64,000 bases of DNA from positions 61,777 to 125,776 of the forward strand of contig NW_019775431.1 of the NCBI RefSeq assembly GCF_001039355.2, written 5' to 3'. Under the pieces are notes generated by a model. The model did not search any database, was not told the origin of the DNA, and saw only the letters and a program-made list of their open reading frames with translations. The stretch's first letter is position 1; the number at the start of each line of letters is the position of its first letter. The translations under genes and the position numbers were made by a program. Origin of the DNA: Lingula anatina (lineage: Eukaryota > Brachiopoda > Lingulata > Lingulida > Lingulidae). Positions 47,843 to 59,477 of this stretch are shown here, in pieces.

Positions 47843-50800
47843 CATTGGGCCGAATACACTCATAGCCCCCGTTAGAGGGTTGACAATTAATTGGTTGTCC
47901 GGGTTCTTTTTCTGGGCAAGGGTTCGGATTGCAAGGATCTTGAAAACATAAGAAATACATGAGATGTTTTATTTATTGTATATACTAGCTCATTGCCAAT
48001 GAGATAATGAGAGAATGATTAGATGTAGTATTGGAAATTACGTTGAAACAACGTCCCAACCTTATCACAATGTCTTCGGGTCAACTGATGTTGAGTTGTT
48101 TCCAATGACGCGTGGTGACGTTTTGCCCTTGACCTTATAGAAGATATTGCGGTAAGGCCAAAAGGTCGTGATCTGCGTTTTGACGTAAGACCCAGTATAA
48201 GCTTTATATCCTCAAAATCTCAGAATGAATTAACTTGATGAATTAAAGTATTCACTTAGAATTCGTTCCCAGTTCCATTACCTTCACAGAGTTAGAAGAA
48301 ATTAAATGCTCATTTAAATAATGTGCATTCCCTAGCTTAAAAAGTTTAATTGAAACAAAAAGTAGGTAAATCGTAATCCCCAATTCATTTTATACAATCA
48401 ATTTTCTGCAACTTGAAGAAAATGTACGTGTACTCCCTTAGCCAATACATATATACTCACCCTTTGTAACCGTCGTGGTGGGCAGAGTCGTGGTGGTACT
48501 GGTAGTTAGTAATACTCCACACGTGTCTCCACTGTAACCAAGAGGACAAATACACGTGTATCCGCCCACCTTATCCACACAAGTACCATCATTTAAGCAC
48601 GGGTTGGATGCACATTCATCGACGTTTGTCTGGCAGTTAGTCCCTGTATAACCAACTGGACATATGCACGCGTATCCGTTTACACCATCCAAGCAGGTTC
48701 CCCCGCTACCACAGGGATTAGATGAACATTCATTGACATTGAATTCACAATGCAAACCAATATATCCCGCTAAACAATTGCATTTGTACCTGCCAATATC
48801 GTCAGTGCAAGTTGCGCCGTTCTTACAAGGGTTGGAGGCACATTCGTTTATGTTGATTTCGCAGGTTGGACCAGCAAAACCAGAACCACACATACAAGTG
48901 AAGCTGTTTATTCCATCGAAACAAAGACCGTTCTTACACGGATTAGAGGCACACTCATAGATATCAGTCTCGCAGTTTGATCCGGTAAAACCGGACGGGC
49001 AGGTGCAAGTGTATCCACTGATTGCATCTTTGCGACTGCCGCCATTTTGGCAAGGGTTTGATTTGCACTCATCAACGTTGGTTTCACAGCTATAGCCTGA
49101 AAACCCTGCGGGACACATGCATGTATACCCATTCACGCCATCCGCACACATTCCTCCATTGAGGCATGGGTTCGATGCGCATTCGTTTATATCGATTTCG
49201 CATAAAGAACCACCATACCCATCCAGACATACACAGTTATACCTGTTAACGCCATCTACACATGATGCTCCGTTCTGACACGGGTCAGATGCGCATTCAT
49301 CGATATTGGTTTCGCAAGTAGCATCGGTAAAACCCGGTTTGCATGAGCATGTGAATCCATTTATACCATCAAAACATGTTGCACCATTCTTACAAGGATT
49401 AGACGCACATTCATCAATATTGGTTTCGCATGTTGGGCCAACAAATCCAGGTTCGCATCCACATGTAAATCCATTCACACCATCAATACATGTTGCTCCA
49501 TTCTTGCAAGGATTAGACGCACAATCGTCAACATTGGTTTGGCATGTAAGGCCGGCAAATCCAGGCTTGCATGCACAATTAAATTCATTCACGCCATCAA
49601 TACACATTGCACCATTCACGCAAGGGTTAGATGCACATTCGTTGATATTGGTTTCACATGTAAGGCCGGCAAATCCAGGTTTGCATGAACAAGTAAATTC
49701 ATTTACACCATCAATACATGTCGCGCCATTCTTACAAGGGTTAGATGCACATTCGTCAACATTGGTTTGGCATGTCAGGCCGGCAAATCCAGGCTTGCAT
49801 GCACACGTAAATTCATTCACGCCATCAATACACATTGCACCATTCATGCAAGGGTTAGATAGGCATTCATCAGCGTTAGTTTCGCAGATAAGGCCGGCAA
49901 ATCCAGATTTGCATGAACATGTGTACCCATTCACACCATCAATACACGTTGCACCATTCGTGCAAGGGTTGGACGCACATTCGTTGATATTGGTTTCACA
50001 TGTAGGGTCGGCAAATCCAGGTTTGCATGAACAAGTAAATTCATTTACACCATCAATACATGTCGCGCCATTCTTACAAGGGTTAGATGCACATTCGTCA
50101 ACATTGGTTTGGCATGTCAGGCCGGCAAATCCAGGTTCGCATATACATGTGAATCCATTTACAGCATCAATACATTTTGCCCCATTCTTGCAAGGGTTAG
50201 ATGCACATTCATTGATATTGGTTTTACATGTCAGGCCGGCAAATCCAGGTTCGCATATACATGTGAATCCATTTACACCATCAATACATATTGCCCCATT
50301 CTTGCAAGGGTTAGATGCACATTCATCGATATTGATTTTACATGTAGGGTCGGTAAAACCAGGTTTGCAGACACACGTGTATTCATTCACACCATCAATA
50401 CATGATGCACCATTCTTGCAAGGGTTAGAAGCACATTCATCAACATTGGTTTGGCATGTAAGACCGGCAAATCCAGGTTTGCATGAACACGTGAATCCAT
50501 TTACACCATCAATACATGTTGTACCATTCTTACAAGGGTTAGACACACATTCGTCAATATTGGTTTGGCATTCAGAGCCAGTATAACCAGGCAGACATTC
50601 ACAGCTATATTTGTTGACGGCGTCTCTGCATGTGGCACCATTTTGACAAGGCGACGATTTGCATTCATCTATGTTCAATTGGCAGTTATTGCCAGTATAT
50701 CCACTTTGGCAGGTACACGTATAGCCGTCAATCTCATCTTTACATAAACCGTTGTGTTGACACGGGATAGATGAGCACTCGCCAATGGCAACCTCACATA

Positions 50801-53800
50801 ACGGACCGGTCCATCCACCACGGCAAGTACAACTGTAGCCTTTAACAGCATCATTGCACTTACCCCCGTTCTTACAAGGAGTAGAAGAACATTCGTCTAC
50901 GTCTGTCTCACAGGTCACACCCGTATACCCCGCCACACAATTACATTTGAATTTGTTGACTTCATCTGTACAAAAGCCACCATTTTTGCAAGGTTGTGAG
51001 GCACATTCGTCTATATTCGTTTCACACTGGACACCGGTAAACCCAGCTGGGCAGGTGCATTTGAATCCATTGACTGTGTCAACACATCCACCTCCATTTT
51101 TGCAAGGACCAGAAGCACACTCGTTTATATTCGTTTCACAATGGACACCGGTGAACCCATGATCACAATGACAAGCGTATGCAGCCTTAAGGTCGCGGCA
51201 AGTGCCATGTTTACACGGATTCGATGCGCACTCGTTAATGTTTGTCTGGCAGTGGTTCCCAGTGAAACCAACATTACAAATGCAAACGTACTTATTTACT
51301 CTGTCTAGGCATCTTCCGTTTTTACCGCATGGGTTAGGATCACAATCGTTAATGTTTACGTCACATCTTCTTCCAGTAAAACCAGTAGGACAAGAACACT
51401 TATATCCGTCCGCAGTGTTTGTACATTTAATGCCATTTTGACACGGGGAACTATAGCACTCTGGAATAGATGGAAATTGACCATTAGACATGTAAGTTTA
51501 CAATATAGCATATGGATTATCTTGCCGTCAGTATCCATATTTACTTAATAACTACTTAGTGTGGCTCTTGCTTTTACCATGCGAAACAATAATTAAAATA
51601 CACAACTTTCGTCAGTTAAATTCGCTGAGAAGTTTATTCATTCATCTAAAAATAAATATACCATACATGTATATATGTCACAGACAAGATTGACGTCCAG
51701 GCCGGCAGATGTTATATCCGCCTATTGTCTATAGGAGAAATTGACATCGCAATCTTGCCTGTATTGGTTTTAAATCCACTCAGGCCTGATTGAAACCCCA
51801 AGTTAAACACATTTTAAAATCATAAATATCTTAATCACATCCTCAATAGAGCCATTTTAGTTATACAACATATGGTTAAGAAAATCTTGTATTCACTGCC
51901 GTGCATATGGGGGTGACAACACGTTTGCCTCACAGAGGGGCCTCTTTCGCTGCATATCAGTCTTGCTGTACTTTGACAAACATTTTATTCATTATACTTT
52001 TACATTCTTAACCACAGTCACTAGCTGTTGGTGATGGAGAAGGGCTTGAAGGCTGTGCCATATACCCGGTATTTCACAAAAAAGTGGAAAAATATATGAC
52101 AGCTCAAGTCTCGGTCACAACCAGCCGTACGGACTCTTACAGCCTATTTGCTTCCAAATTCCACCTGTCACGCAAGTCTTATTTGCGAAATTTGGAGTTC
52201 GCGTTGTTATGTACCTTTACATATACATATGAGATGAATGTCCTAAACTTATATACATGTAATTTAGAACGCTTAATTCAAGCGTGGGCTCGAAATAGGA
52301 CATTACGTTTTAGACTTACTCAGTGGATAACGCAATTCAAAATTCCACGGTTCGTGTCAGATTTACGTAAGGTCGCGCAAAGAGAACCCAAGTCCACATA
52401 ATGACCAGTTTAATGGTTTATTAGTTGACGATCTCTAACTACATGTTCTATACGTGAAGCCTCCAACTTCTAAGCCGTCTCCCATAGCTCCGTCGAGCGG
52501 TCACCTTCGAGTCCTCTTCAGTCTGAACTCCCGATCTTAATTCTAGACATCATTTTATACGTATTTCTTATCTATAGGTGGATTCTGTGCTGCAGTATTT
52601 GGCGGTACATACTAATTTTAATTATTCAAATTGCACACGTCCACTTAAGTTACATAACTACAGGTAAGGCCATAAAACGAGTCGAGTGCACAAGCAATCG
52701 ACTCTAATCAAATTAATTTACATGTCTGGGAATTATATTTGTGAACACTACAGCGCGTACGGAGGATATTGGGTATGTCCAAAAGATTCTACGAAAAATC
52801 TCCAAAGAGCGAGGCCGCAAGCGTAAACTTGCTCCCCTCACAATAAGTTCGCAAGTGAGACGTGCGTGGTCCAAGACGCACGTCGCAAGCAATTAAGGAG
52901 CAAGTGCCCTTTGCGTGTTGAGTACGGCACACGCCCTTACAGCTAACGCACAAAGTCGAAAGCGTGTTGAGTACGGCACACGCCCTTACAGCTAACGCAC
53001 AAAGTCGAAAGCTCGACGGGTGTGCGTAGCACGTCCGTGGCCCCCACGCCAGGAGTACAGTTAACGTCGATTGTGCAACGTGCACAACATTTTTCAGAAA
53101 AATACAAATGCTCAATTCAGCTACCTATACCTGCATATACCTCCAAAAGGCAAGGGAAAGAGAAGAAAAGTAGGGGGAAGTAGAAAGAAGGGGGCACAGT
53201 TGGCAAAACTGACGTACGCCGTCGGTACGTCATCACAAGCGTGTGAGGCAAATGTGAAGCAAAAGTGACGCCGTGCATTCCCTTCATAATTGGTGAGTGC
53301 GTTCATGTGCTCAGGTAGAAAGAAAAACTCAAGAAAAGAGTACAATCTCCTCGGTCATCGCAATTTGCAATTAGCGTCCCTGATCGAAAAGACATCTCAC
53401 GTGGGCCCAGCGACTCGTAAGGCACCTTTACATTGCAAACTTTCCTCTACCTCTACGAACTCCACGGATTCTACTGCACCCAATATTCGCAGGGGACGCA
53501 CGATCTTAAAAATTGTGCGTCCGGTTGTTAATGAGGCTTTAACAGTTCAGGGAAAATGTTTGTGATGTAGTGTTATTATTACTAACCGATCAATTATCTC
53601 ATTAAACCTTTCAATTTGTTTTACTCATTGTGCTATACATGTATTTTAACATACTTGTGAATGATTTCATTTTTTTTTGTGTTAGATTTATGTATGTAGT
53701 TTTTATTTCTCTCAGCCTGGGTTGGTAAAAAATTACAAAATAAATAAATATCTGAGACAACAAGTATTTTTCCTAAAATTTCTGTTCTGTTTTACCTGAG

Positions 53801-55179
53801 TTTTCTACACATGACATATTATGGCAGTCATATTGTAAATGTGATGTTTAAATTCACAACCACTTCCTTTTCCTGTTTTACCTGAATTGCCACACCTATA
53901 GCTACCCGGTCAAGTGTTTTTAATACTTAAGGCCTTGGGCATTGCCTTACCGTTGGTGCCAGAATTTTCCATTCCCCCGAAACTGTTTCATTCATAGCGT
54001 CATGTAAGAAGTTCGGTGTTTATCAAAGTGTTTATCAAAATACATACAGGGCTGTTATACAGCCCTAGGAAAGCTCCTGTGAGGCAAAAAAGTAATAAAA
54101 ATAAAATTGTTCTGTATTCCCGCATATGCAAGATAGTTAATAAAAGATGTACTAAACGATAGATTCTATAACTAATATTGCTTTACTACGGACGTGATTA
54201 ATCTATTCACAATTAGTCTTTTCCTAATCAGATTTTAAATCTGCCTGGATTTCAATCTTGCAAGATACACACACACATAAGCGTTCATGAAGCCAAAACA
54301 TATCGATTTGATTTGATTGTTATGCATGAAATATGTTTCCAATCTAAAACGCTCTATTGCGATGTAGGGTGTTCCATTCACAATAAATATATCAAAGTAA
54401 ACTGTTACTGATTTTAAACAAAAGCAGCGCATTTACCGTTACGGACACACGTTGGTGCCGACCCAGTCCATTTAGTTGACGATCCTTGAACTTCACATCT
54501 TCGCTCGAGATCCCCAGCAATAACTGTGTAGCCAAAGTAACACCTGTAGACAATGCTTTCTCCTACGTTGTTTCGGTCCTGAATCGTTTTGGTTTTAGAT
54601 GGACTTGAAGGCATCGTGCATTCTGGGTAGTGGGAAATATCATGAAAATGTTTAGTTGCATCATAATGTTGATTAATCCTCCTTTTTATTTTTTTTCGTT
54701 AATGTCTGAAAATGACATTGGAAATTATCACCTGTAATTATTTGTGATCTTTTTGGATCGTTTTGCACAAAACACGTAAACTATACCTACGTCTTTTTTC
54801 ACAGTTGCTGCCACCAAAGCCAGCAGGACATTCACAACTATAACCAGTGTTCTCTGCGGAACCAGAATTCCCCTTCGGTTTAAATAAAGCGGAGACTAAC
54901 CCCGAGAAAATGCTGTCTTTACTCCGTTTGCGTCTTTTATTACCAGTCTCCTTGCATTTTCCGCCGTTTTTACAGGGGTTTGCAGAACACACCGTTGCTG
55001 TTGATGTTGGTCTTGAAGTTGTTGCACTTTCTGTGAAAAGGGTAAAATATTCAATCGATACCATGGCCAGTTATGAATTAGGGCGTGCCTACAGATCAAC
55101 CGTGAAACATACCAGATAATGTAACAACGGTTTGGAACAAAAGAGGCAGTCAAGCCTACCAGGATTGATAGATTACGTC

Positions 55180-55255
<76 letters not shown>

Positions 55256-55646
55256 AATTATAAAATCCTTATATTATGCAAATTTTTGGACGTTTTCAAG
55301 AACACCGAGAATAACCCATTATTAATCAAAGTTAATTATACTAATTTTACCACTCTTGATTTTCAGCATTCGTCCAAACGTAACCTCTATGTGTCTTAGC
55401 TGTCTAGCAGATGATATAAAATATTTCAATGTCCGTTCTGATATTTTTTTCTGTCTGATAGGCTTTCCATTTAAATCTTATTCACAACAAAACGAAGACT
55501 ATGCTGAACACCATAAGGAATGGAAAAAAGGAAAACATATTTACCTGCCCGCTTCTCGCAAACAAACCGCCGTAATCCATTGCAGTCATCATCTCGTATT
55601 TTTGAAGTGTCGGTTGTTTTTAAATACCCACATGTGCTACCTCTTT
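47843..55646 (-). CDS. Lectin-EGF copy 3, 5' end missing in the assembly gap
   Basis: Exons seen: 55545-55646 (last CTLD part, STCGYLKTTDTSKIRDDD and RRFVCEKRA), 54791-55030 (EGF with NKRRKRSKDS insertion), 54437-54622 (sushi), 48461-51460 (26 EGF repeats plus Thr linker) and 47843-47938 (four-Cys module). All are phase-compatible. The signal peptide and first two CTLD exons would lie beyond the n at 55704. The 3' end could use the VWC-like exon at 47477-47595, or skip to 46756-46851 and 45217-45836 of the copy-4 remnant. The 2.9-kb intron between the large exon and sushi exon contains foreign-looking sequence (52000-53570). Confidence 0.8.
48461..51460 (-). CDS. Copy 3 large exon: 26 tandem EGF repeats plus Thr-rich linker
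   Basis: 3000 bases, exactly 1000 codons, phase 1-1, donor GTGAGT. The repeats are clearly more diverged from each other than the central block of copy 1. One repeat (near 49020-49090) reads NGGSRKDA where all relatives have NGGSCKDA: the codon at 49032-49034 is CGC where relatives have TGC, removing the third cysteine of that module. Confidence 0.9.
51461..54436. other. Intron of lectin-EGF copy 3 with unassigned insertions
   Basis: Open frames at 52084-52401 and 53290-53565 have no recognised domains. A 49-base unit beginning GCGTGTTGAGTACGGCACAC is repeated twice at 52913-53010. Codon-like richness and higher GC of 52740-53570 compared with its surroundings suggest an inserted element, but no terminal repeats were found. 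Confidence 0.4.
52913..53010. repeat. Two tandem copies of a 49-bp unit
   Basis: The second copy is identical to the first by eye. Confidence 0.85.
54437..54622 (-). CDS. Copy 3 sushi/CCP domain exon
   Basis: 186 bases, same length and phase as 15266-15451. It has CTMPSSPSKTKT, GESIVYRC, RRCEVQGSS and KWTGSAPTC. Confidence 0.85.
54791..55030 (-). CDS. Copy 3 EGF exon with RRKR site
   Basis: Same layout as 15618-15857. The insertion has NKRRKRSKDS, a full R-x-K/R-R furin consensus, then SIFSGLVSALF. Confidence 0.8.
55181..55256. repeat. (AAT)n(ATT)n microsatellite
   Basis: About 17 AAT units followed by about 8 ATT units, self-complementary, in the copy 3 intron between the CTLD and EGF exons. 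Confidence 0.9.
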
Positions 55647-55703
55647 CTTAAAGAACACGAAGGCATTTGTGTCAGTTTGGAAACACGTTAATTAGTGTAA
55701 AAA

Positions 55704-55704
55704 N
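55704..55704. other. Assembly gap (single n) between contigs C and D
   Basis: It cuts off the 5' exons of lectin-EGF copy 3 on its left and the 5' exons of the hydrolase on its right. Confidence 0.8.
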
Positions 55705-55963
55705 CGCACGATGGACGTGCTCCTCACGCACGAACTCCCACGTTTTCCCCATTTCTTTGGCCGTAGACCACAGGTAGCAGCCCGTACGTCCGGTTGGGAC
55801 CTATAGGCTTAACTTCGTACAGCCGCATCTAAAATAGACATTCGGTGCATATGTCAGTATTTATAGAACAATCCATAATGATAGCAGCTTCAAAGAGGGT
55901 CACCATCTTCACCCTTCCTTCCTATATATCCATTGAACATTTTGATGTTTTCTCGTTTCCAAG

Positions 55964-56647
55964 GTTTGTAAATCACTTCCTCCACAACGAGGCTGAGAGG
56001 TCGGATCCATGTGCCTTTCCGATTCTCCGGACTAAGTTCGACCACCTTCCACCGGCTTTTTACGTGGCTGCCACCCACGATGTCCTGTTTGACGAAGGGA
56101 TGGGTAAATTTTATCTATTAACCTATTGATGAGTTAATTAATTCATTAATTCGCTTTGATAAAATATTATTTTTCATTTAGCTTTATATATAGTAGGTTA
56201 ATTATTTTAGTAAGTTGACTACATGTACTGGTATTTAAATGCTTATTTAGTGACGAATCTATCTGTGATTATATGTTTATTTTTCTGTTCCATGTTATTT
56301 TAAAGGTTCAAAGGGCTTCTTGTGTCTGACCGAACCTAAGATGTTTAAATAAAATCATCAAAGATACACAAAGTTACAGTGTACATCTGACTTTACAGAA
56401 ACTGTCAAATTACGTATCCATTTTTAGATAATACCACAGTCACGCCATATGTTTGTCTTTTAGAATATGCCCAAAAACTGAAAGAAGCGGGCGTAAAGAT
56501 TGAAACCCTTATGTTAGAGGGCATCACCCACTGTGTGGCCAATTTCCCAAGTAAGTTATATTTATTTTCCTAGTGTACAATTCAGTATAGCATTTCAGCA
56601 TTTAGATACACTTAGAATTCTTATAGACATCAATCCATAATGATAAC

Positions 56648-56690
<43 letters not shown>

Positions 56691-56880
56691 TACATCGTTA
56701 CTGTTAGTTTCCATAAGATATTCAATCCCCACCCATCCAGCCTCCCGAATGCACACACCACTACATCTTTCTGTACTATGTCAAACAGTGCCTATTTGTT
56801 ATTTTTCAGATTATTACAAAGAGACGGACGCCATGATATGCAGGACGATTGCAAAGTTCGTAAAAAACTATTCTGAATAA
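55964..56880 (+). CDS. Alpha/beta-hydrolase (HSL/AADAC type), 3' exons
   Basis: Three exons: 55964-56103, 56464-56550 and 56810-56880. The first starts in phase 2 and reads FVNHFLHNEAERSDP, then LPPAFYVAATHDVLFDEGM, where the Asp of HDVLFDEG is the expected catalytic acid. The second has GITHC with the catalytic His. The third ends FVKNYSE and TAA, overlapping an AATAAA. The exon carrying the end of the ...MYW segment should precede it, matching the phase of 63393-63490, but is lost in the gap. It is a tandem neighbour of 59478-63490. Substrate unknown; the family hydrolyses carboxyl esters. Confidence 0.8.
56642..56690. repeat. (ATT)n microsatellite
   Basis: About 13 ATT units in the last intron of the hydrolase. 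Confidence 0.9.
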
Positions 56881-57768
56881 ACATCCGCCGTATCAGCATT
56901 AAACATGAGAAGCAAGGCGTGCTCACATACAGATGTAGCTGAGAATTTACTGTAAGATAGGATCCACTGGTAATTAATTAACAGCGCCATCTATCGTTTG
57001 ATAACAGCGGGGTATTAGTTTTACATGCATATGCTTTCGACACCCAATACTCAATATTCATACATGTATGCCGATTAGTCCGTCGGGTTTATAGATTGCG
57101 ATGATTTCGATGGTTTTAGGTAAGGAATGCATTGGTATTTTTTAAACAAATTATATAAAGTTAACACGTTTGACGTAACACGACTTTGTTTTCAATTCAG
57201 TCCAGGCAAAGATTAGGTATATATGCCCTGAGGTCTTTCCTTATTTTGTTAAAACGCCGTAGCAAGGGATAATACTTTCTTGGTTGGACAGGAAAATGTT
57301 TTTTGTTTGTTTGTTAGTAACTTTGTTTGTTTGTTTTGAAAAACAATGCAGCTACATGCAATTTTCATGTGTAGACAATACACATAGAGGGAATAAATGA
57401 GTGATATATCAACTGTTTTAAAATTACGGTTAATGTACATGAGTCTACATGAGCTGTAGTGATCTAACAATATATGATGAAGTAATTCAACATAATTTGA
57501 TGTTTTCAAAATACAAATAATTATGCAAAACCAACAGGAAAAGCGAATACGTGACATATGTATCTCTACAAGTGAAAACAACTTTGATCTGATTATGAGT
57601 AGATTAACCTTTAATACATGAATACTCTTTTGCAAATATGTCGCAAACTAAGGATGCTCCTGTAAATATGCAACAATGCAACATTTCTTTGAAAGATCCT
57701 GAGAACCTCTAAGGAATGCTCGCCGCAAACTAAATAAATTCCATTTGCCACGGATGCCAAAACGTTGA
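56881..57768. other. Convergent intergenic region, no gene seen
   Basis: Lies between the 3' ends of the plus-strand hydrolase and the minus-strand P4HA-like gene. Only AT-rich short frames are present. Confidence 0.5.
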
Positions 57769-58806
57769 TCACAGCTTAGGATTTGTTGCACACTTCCTTC
57801 GAAATTCCTGACCTGCGGAGTGAATCCACTTGTTGCACACTGAAAAAGCAACGGTCAGTTATTGGTCAACAACTTCGTCTATGCTTACACAATAACAACA
57901 CGGTGTCAAATAACTTCAAGCGTTATTATACTGAACACAATAATAAAAAAAGAGAACGGTTATCAATGACTTTGCCTGATAGTGAAAAAATGGTTGATCA
58001 ATGAAGTAAATGCAGAATGCATTTATCATTTTGTATTTCCGTAAATTCCTTAACTGTTTAGAAAAAAGCATTTCATTAAAAACAGAAGCAACTGCAAGCA
58101 ATCGATCAGAAGGACAGACGCCCCCTTTTTTATTTTTATTTATTTATTTATTTATTTTAAATGCACAGCGTCAGGAGTGCGTCTATGTATAGAAAGTTCA
58201 TGTTATGCACATACCCCATTTTGATCCCGATAACACTGGGCATGCCGCGTGCCTCGTGCGATAATCTCTAATACCGCTCTGTCAGAGGTTGTACCAGAAC
58301 ACAGCAGACGCCTGAAAAATGCCGTTATCAATGTACTTTGAGGTAAGAATATTTTACTAGTTTTATTTAAAAAAGTAACTTCTCTGGGATCTTCAAAACA
58401 TAGAAGTAACGTCTTGTTGACAATGCCAGTACTGTCATTACGAGTTTGGAATTTAAAATATTTGAAAAAAAGATCCTACCTTTTCCAGTAACATTTGAAC
58501 CCCGAGTCTCGTGAATACCGTCGCTCCTCCTGCCTCGACATCTGACATCTAGATACAAATGATTATTTTAATATTTATTATATAGATTATTACACTAAAA
58601 AAGAACATTATTTTTTTTAGGGAATCGTCCATCCACATTGCCCACTAATAATTAAGTCACTTACAACGCTAATCATTATGAATATATTAATAGGAAAAGT
58701 GAAATTCAATATTTGAAAATGCGCTGCTCATGACAATTAAACTTACGTATACTAACACGGTGGCTATTCTATTGCCCGTCTCTCCAAGAATATCTGGCTC
58801 GCTTTT
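57769..58806 (-). pseudogene. Prolyl 4-hydroxylase alpha-subunit-like C-terminal exons with an in-frame stop
   Basis: Four short exons join in frame with GT/AG borders: 58747-58806 (ends GNRIATVLVY), 58480-58548 (MSDVEAGGATVFTRLG), 58215-58311 (ASAVFWYNL, then DYRTRHAACPVLSGSKW) and 57769-57839 (NKWIHSAGQEFRRKC, stop TGA). This is the C-terminal half of the 2-oxoglutarate/Fe(II) dioxygenase domain of collagen-type P4HA. The second iron-binding His (RHAAC) and the 2-oxoglutarate Lys (GSKW) are kept. A TGA at 58282-58284 follows WYNL, where relatives continue with Phe. No clear His-x-Asp exon is found upstream, only a possible degraded piece near 58935-59000 (SYNTMGH). Either a pseudogene or a gene with a base error and unseen exons. 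It is divergent from the hydrolase start at 59478. Confidence 0.8.
58122..58160. repeat. (TTTA)n-like low-complexity tract
   Basis: T-rich tetramer repeat in an intron of the P4HA-like gene. Confidence 0.8.
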
Positions 58807-59477
58807 CTAACATAAGAATAGAATTTGTGTCTGCATGAAAATCATTTTGATGTAAGGTGTAAGCATTTTATTCAAATCTTCACATCTATTTAGTATACAA
58901 CACACGATAAAATAGGGCCTTAAACACAGACACTTTACCCAGACAGCGGCGTGACCCATTGTATTGTAACTCAGGTAACTACAGCCCAATCTTCAGTTGT
59001 GTGAAATAGGTCATTCAAAGTAAGGTAACATCAAGGTTATTTTCATGCAATTTTGTCCCTAGACAATTCTGCAGCGGTGGTGAGTATATTGTGATTAACA
59101 AACACTGTATATAATATACCATAAGGGGTCGTGTGAGAGTTACGTCTTAGAATTAACCGGACTCGATCAGTATCGAGGGCGAAAGGCGAACTCCATTCAC
59201 TGTTGAAAGAAGTCTAGTGCTTAGTCATTGTACAATGTGATCATACATGACCTATATATAAACGAATATCATAAACCATGCAGCTACAGCATAAGCTTAT
59301 ATAAGTAAAGCAGAGAGCATTTACTAAGCAATACACGCTGCATGAAAGCTGTGTATTCTTCTGATTAATTGCGATTTGACATAAAGTGAAACTAAAAATT
59401 GACATTAAAAATAACCATCCCTGCAGCCTAAGTCCCTTGAAATGCATTCCTTTTTTAAGCAAATCGAGTAGAACGCG

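Noticed and set aside
47691-47960. 89-residue minus-strand ORF reading through the four-Cys exon
   Set aside because: Only the exon part 47843-47938 is conserved; the rest reads past a GTGAGT donor into intron.
58282-58284. TGA in the P4HA-like exon read as selenocysteine
   Set aside because: Relatives have Phe, not Cys or Sec, at this place, and no selenocysteine insertion element was recognised.
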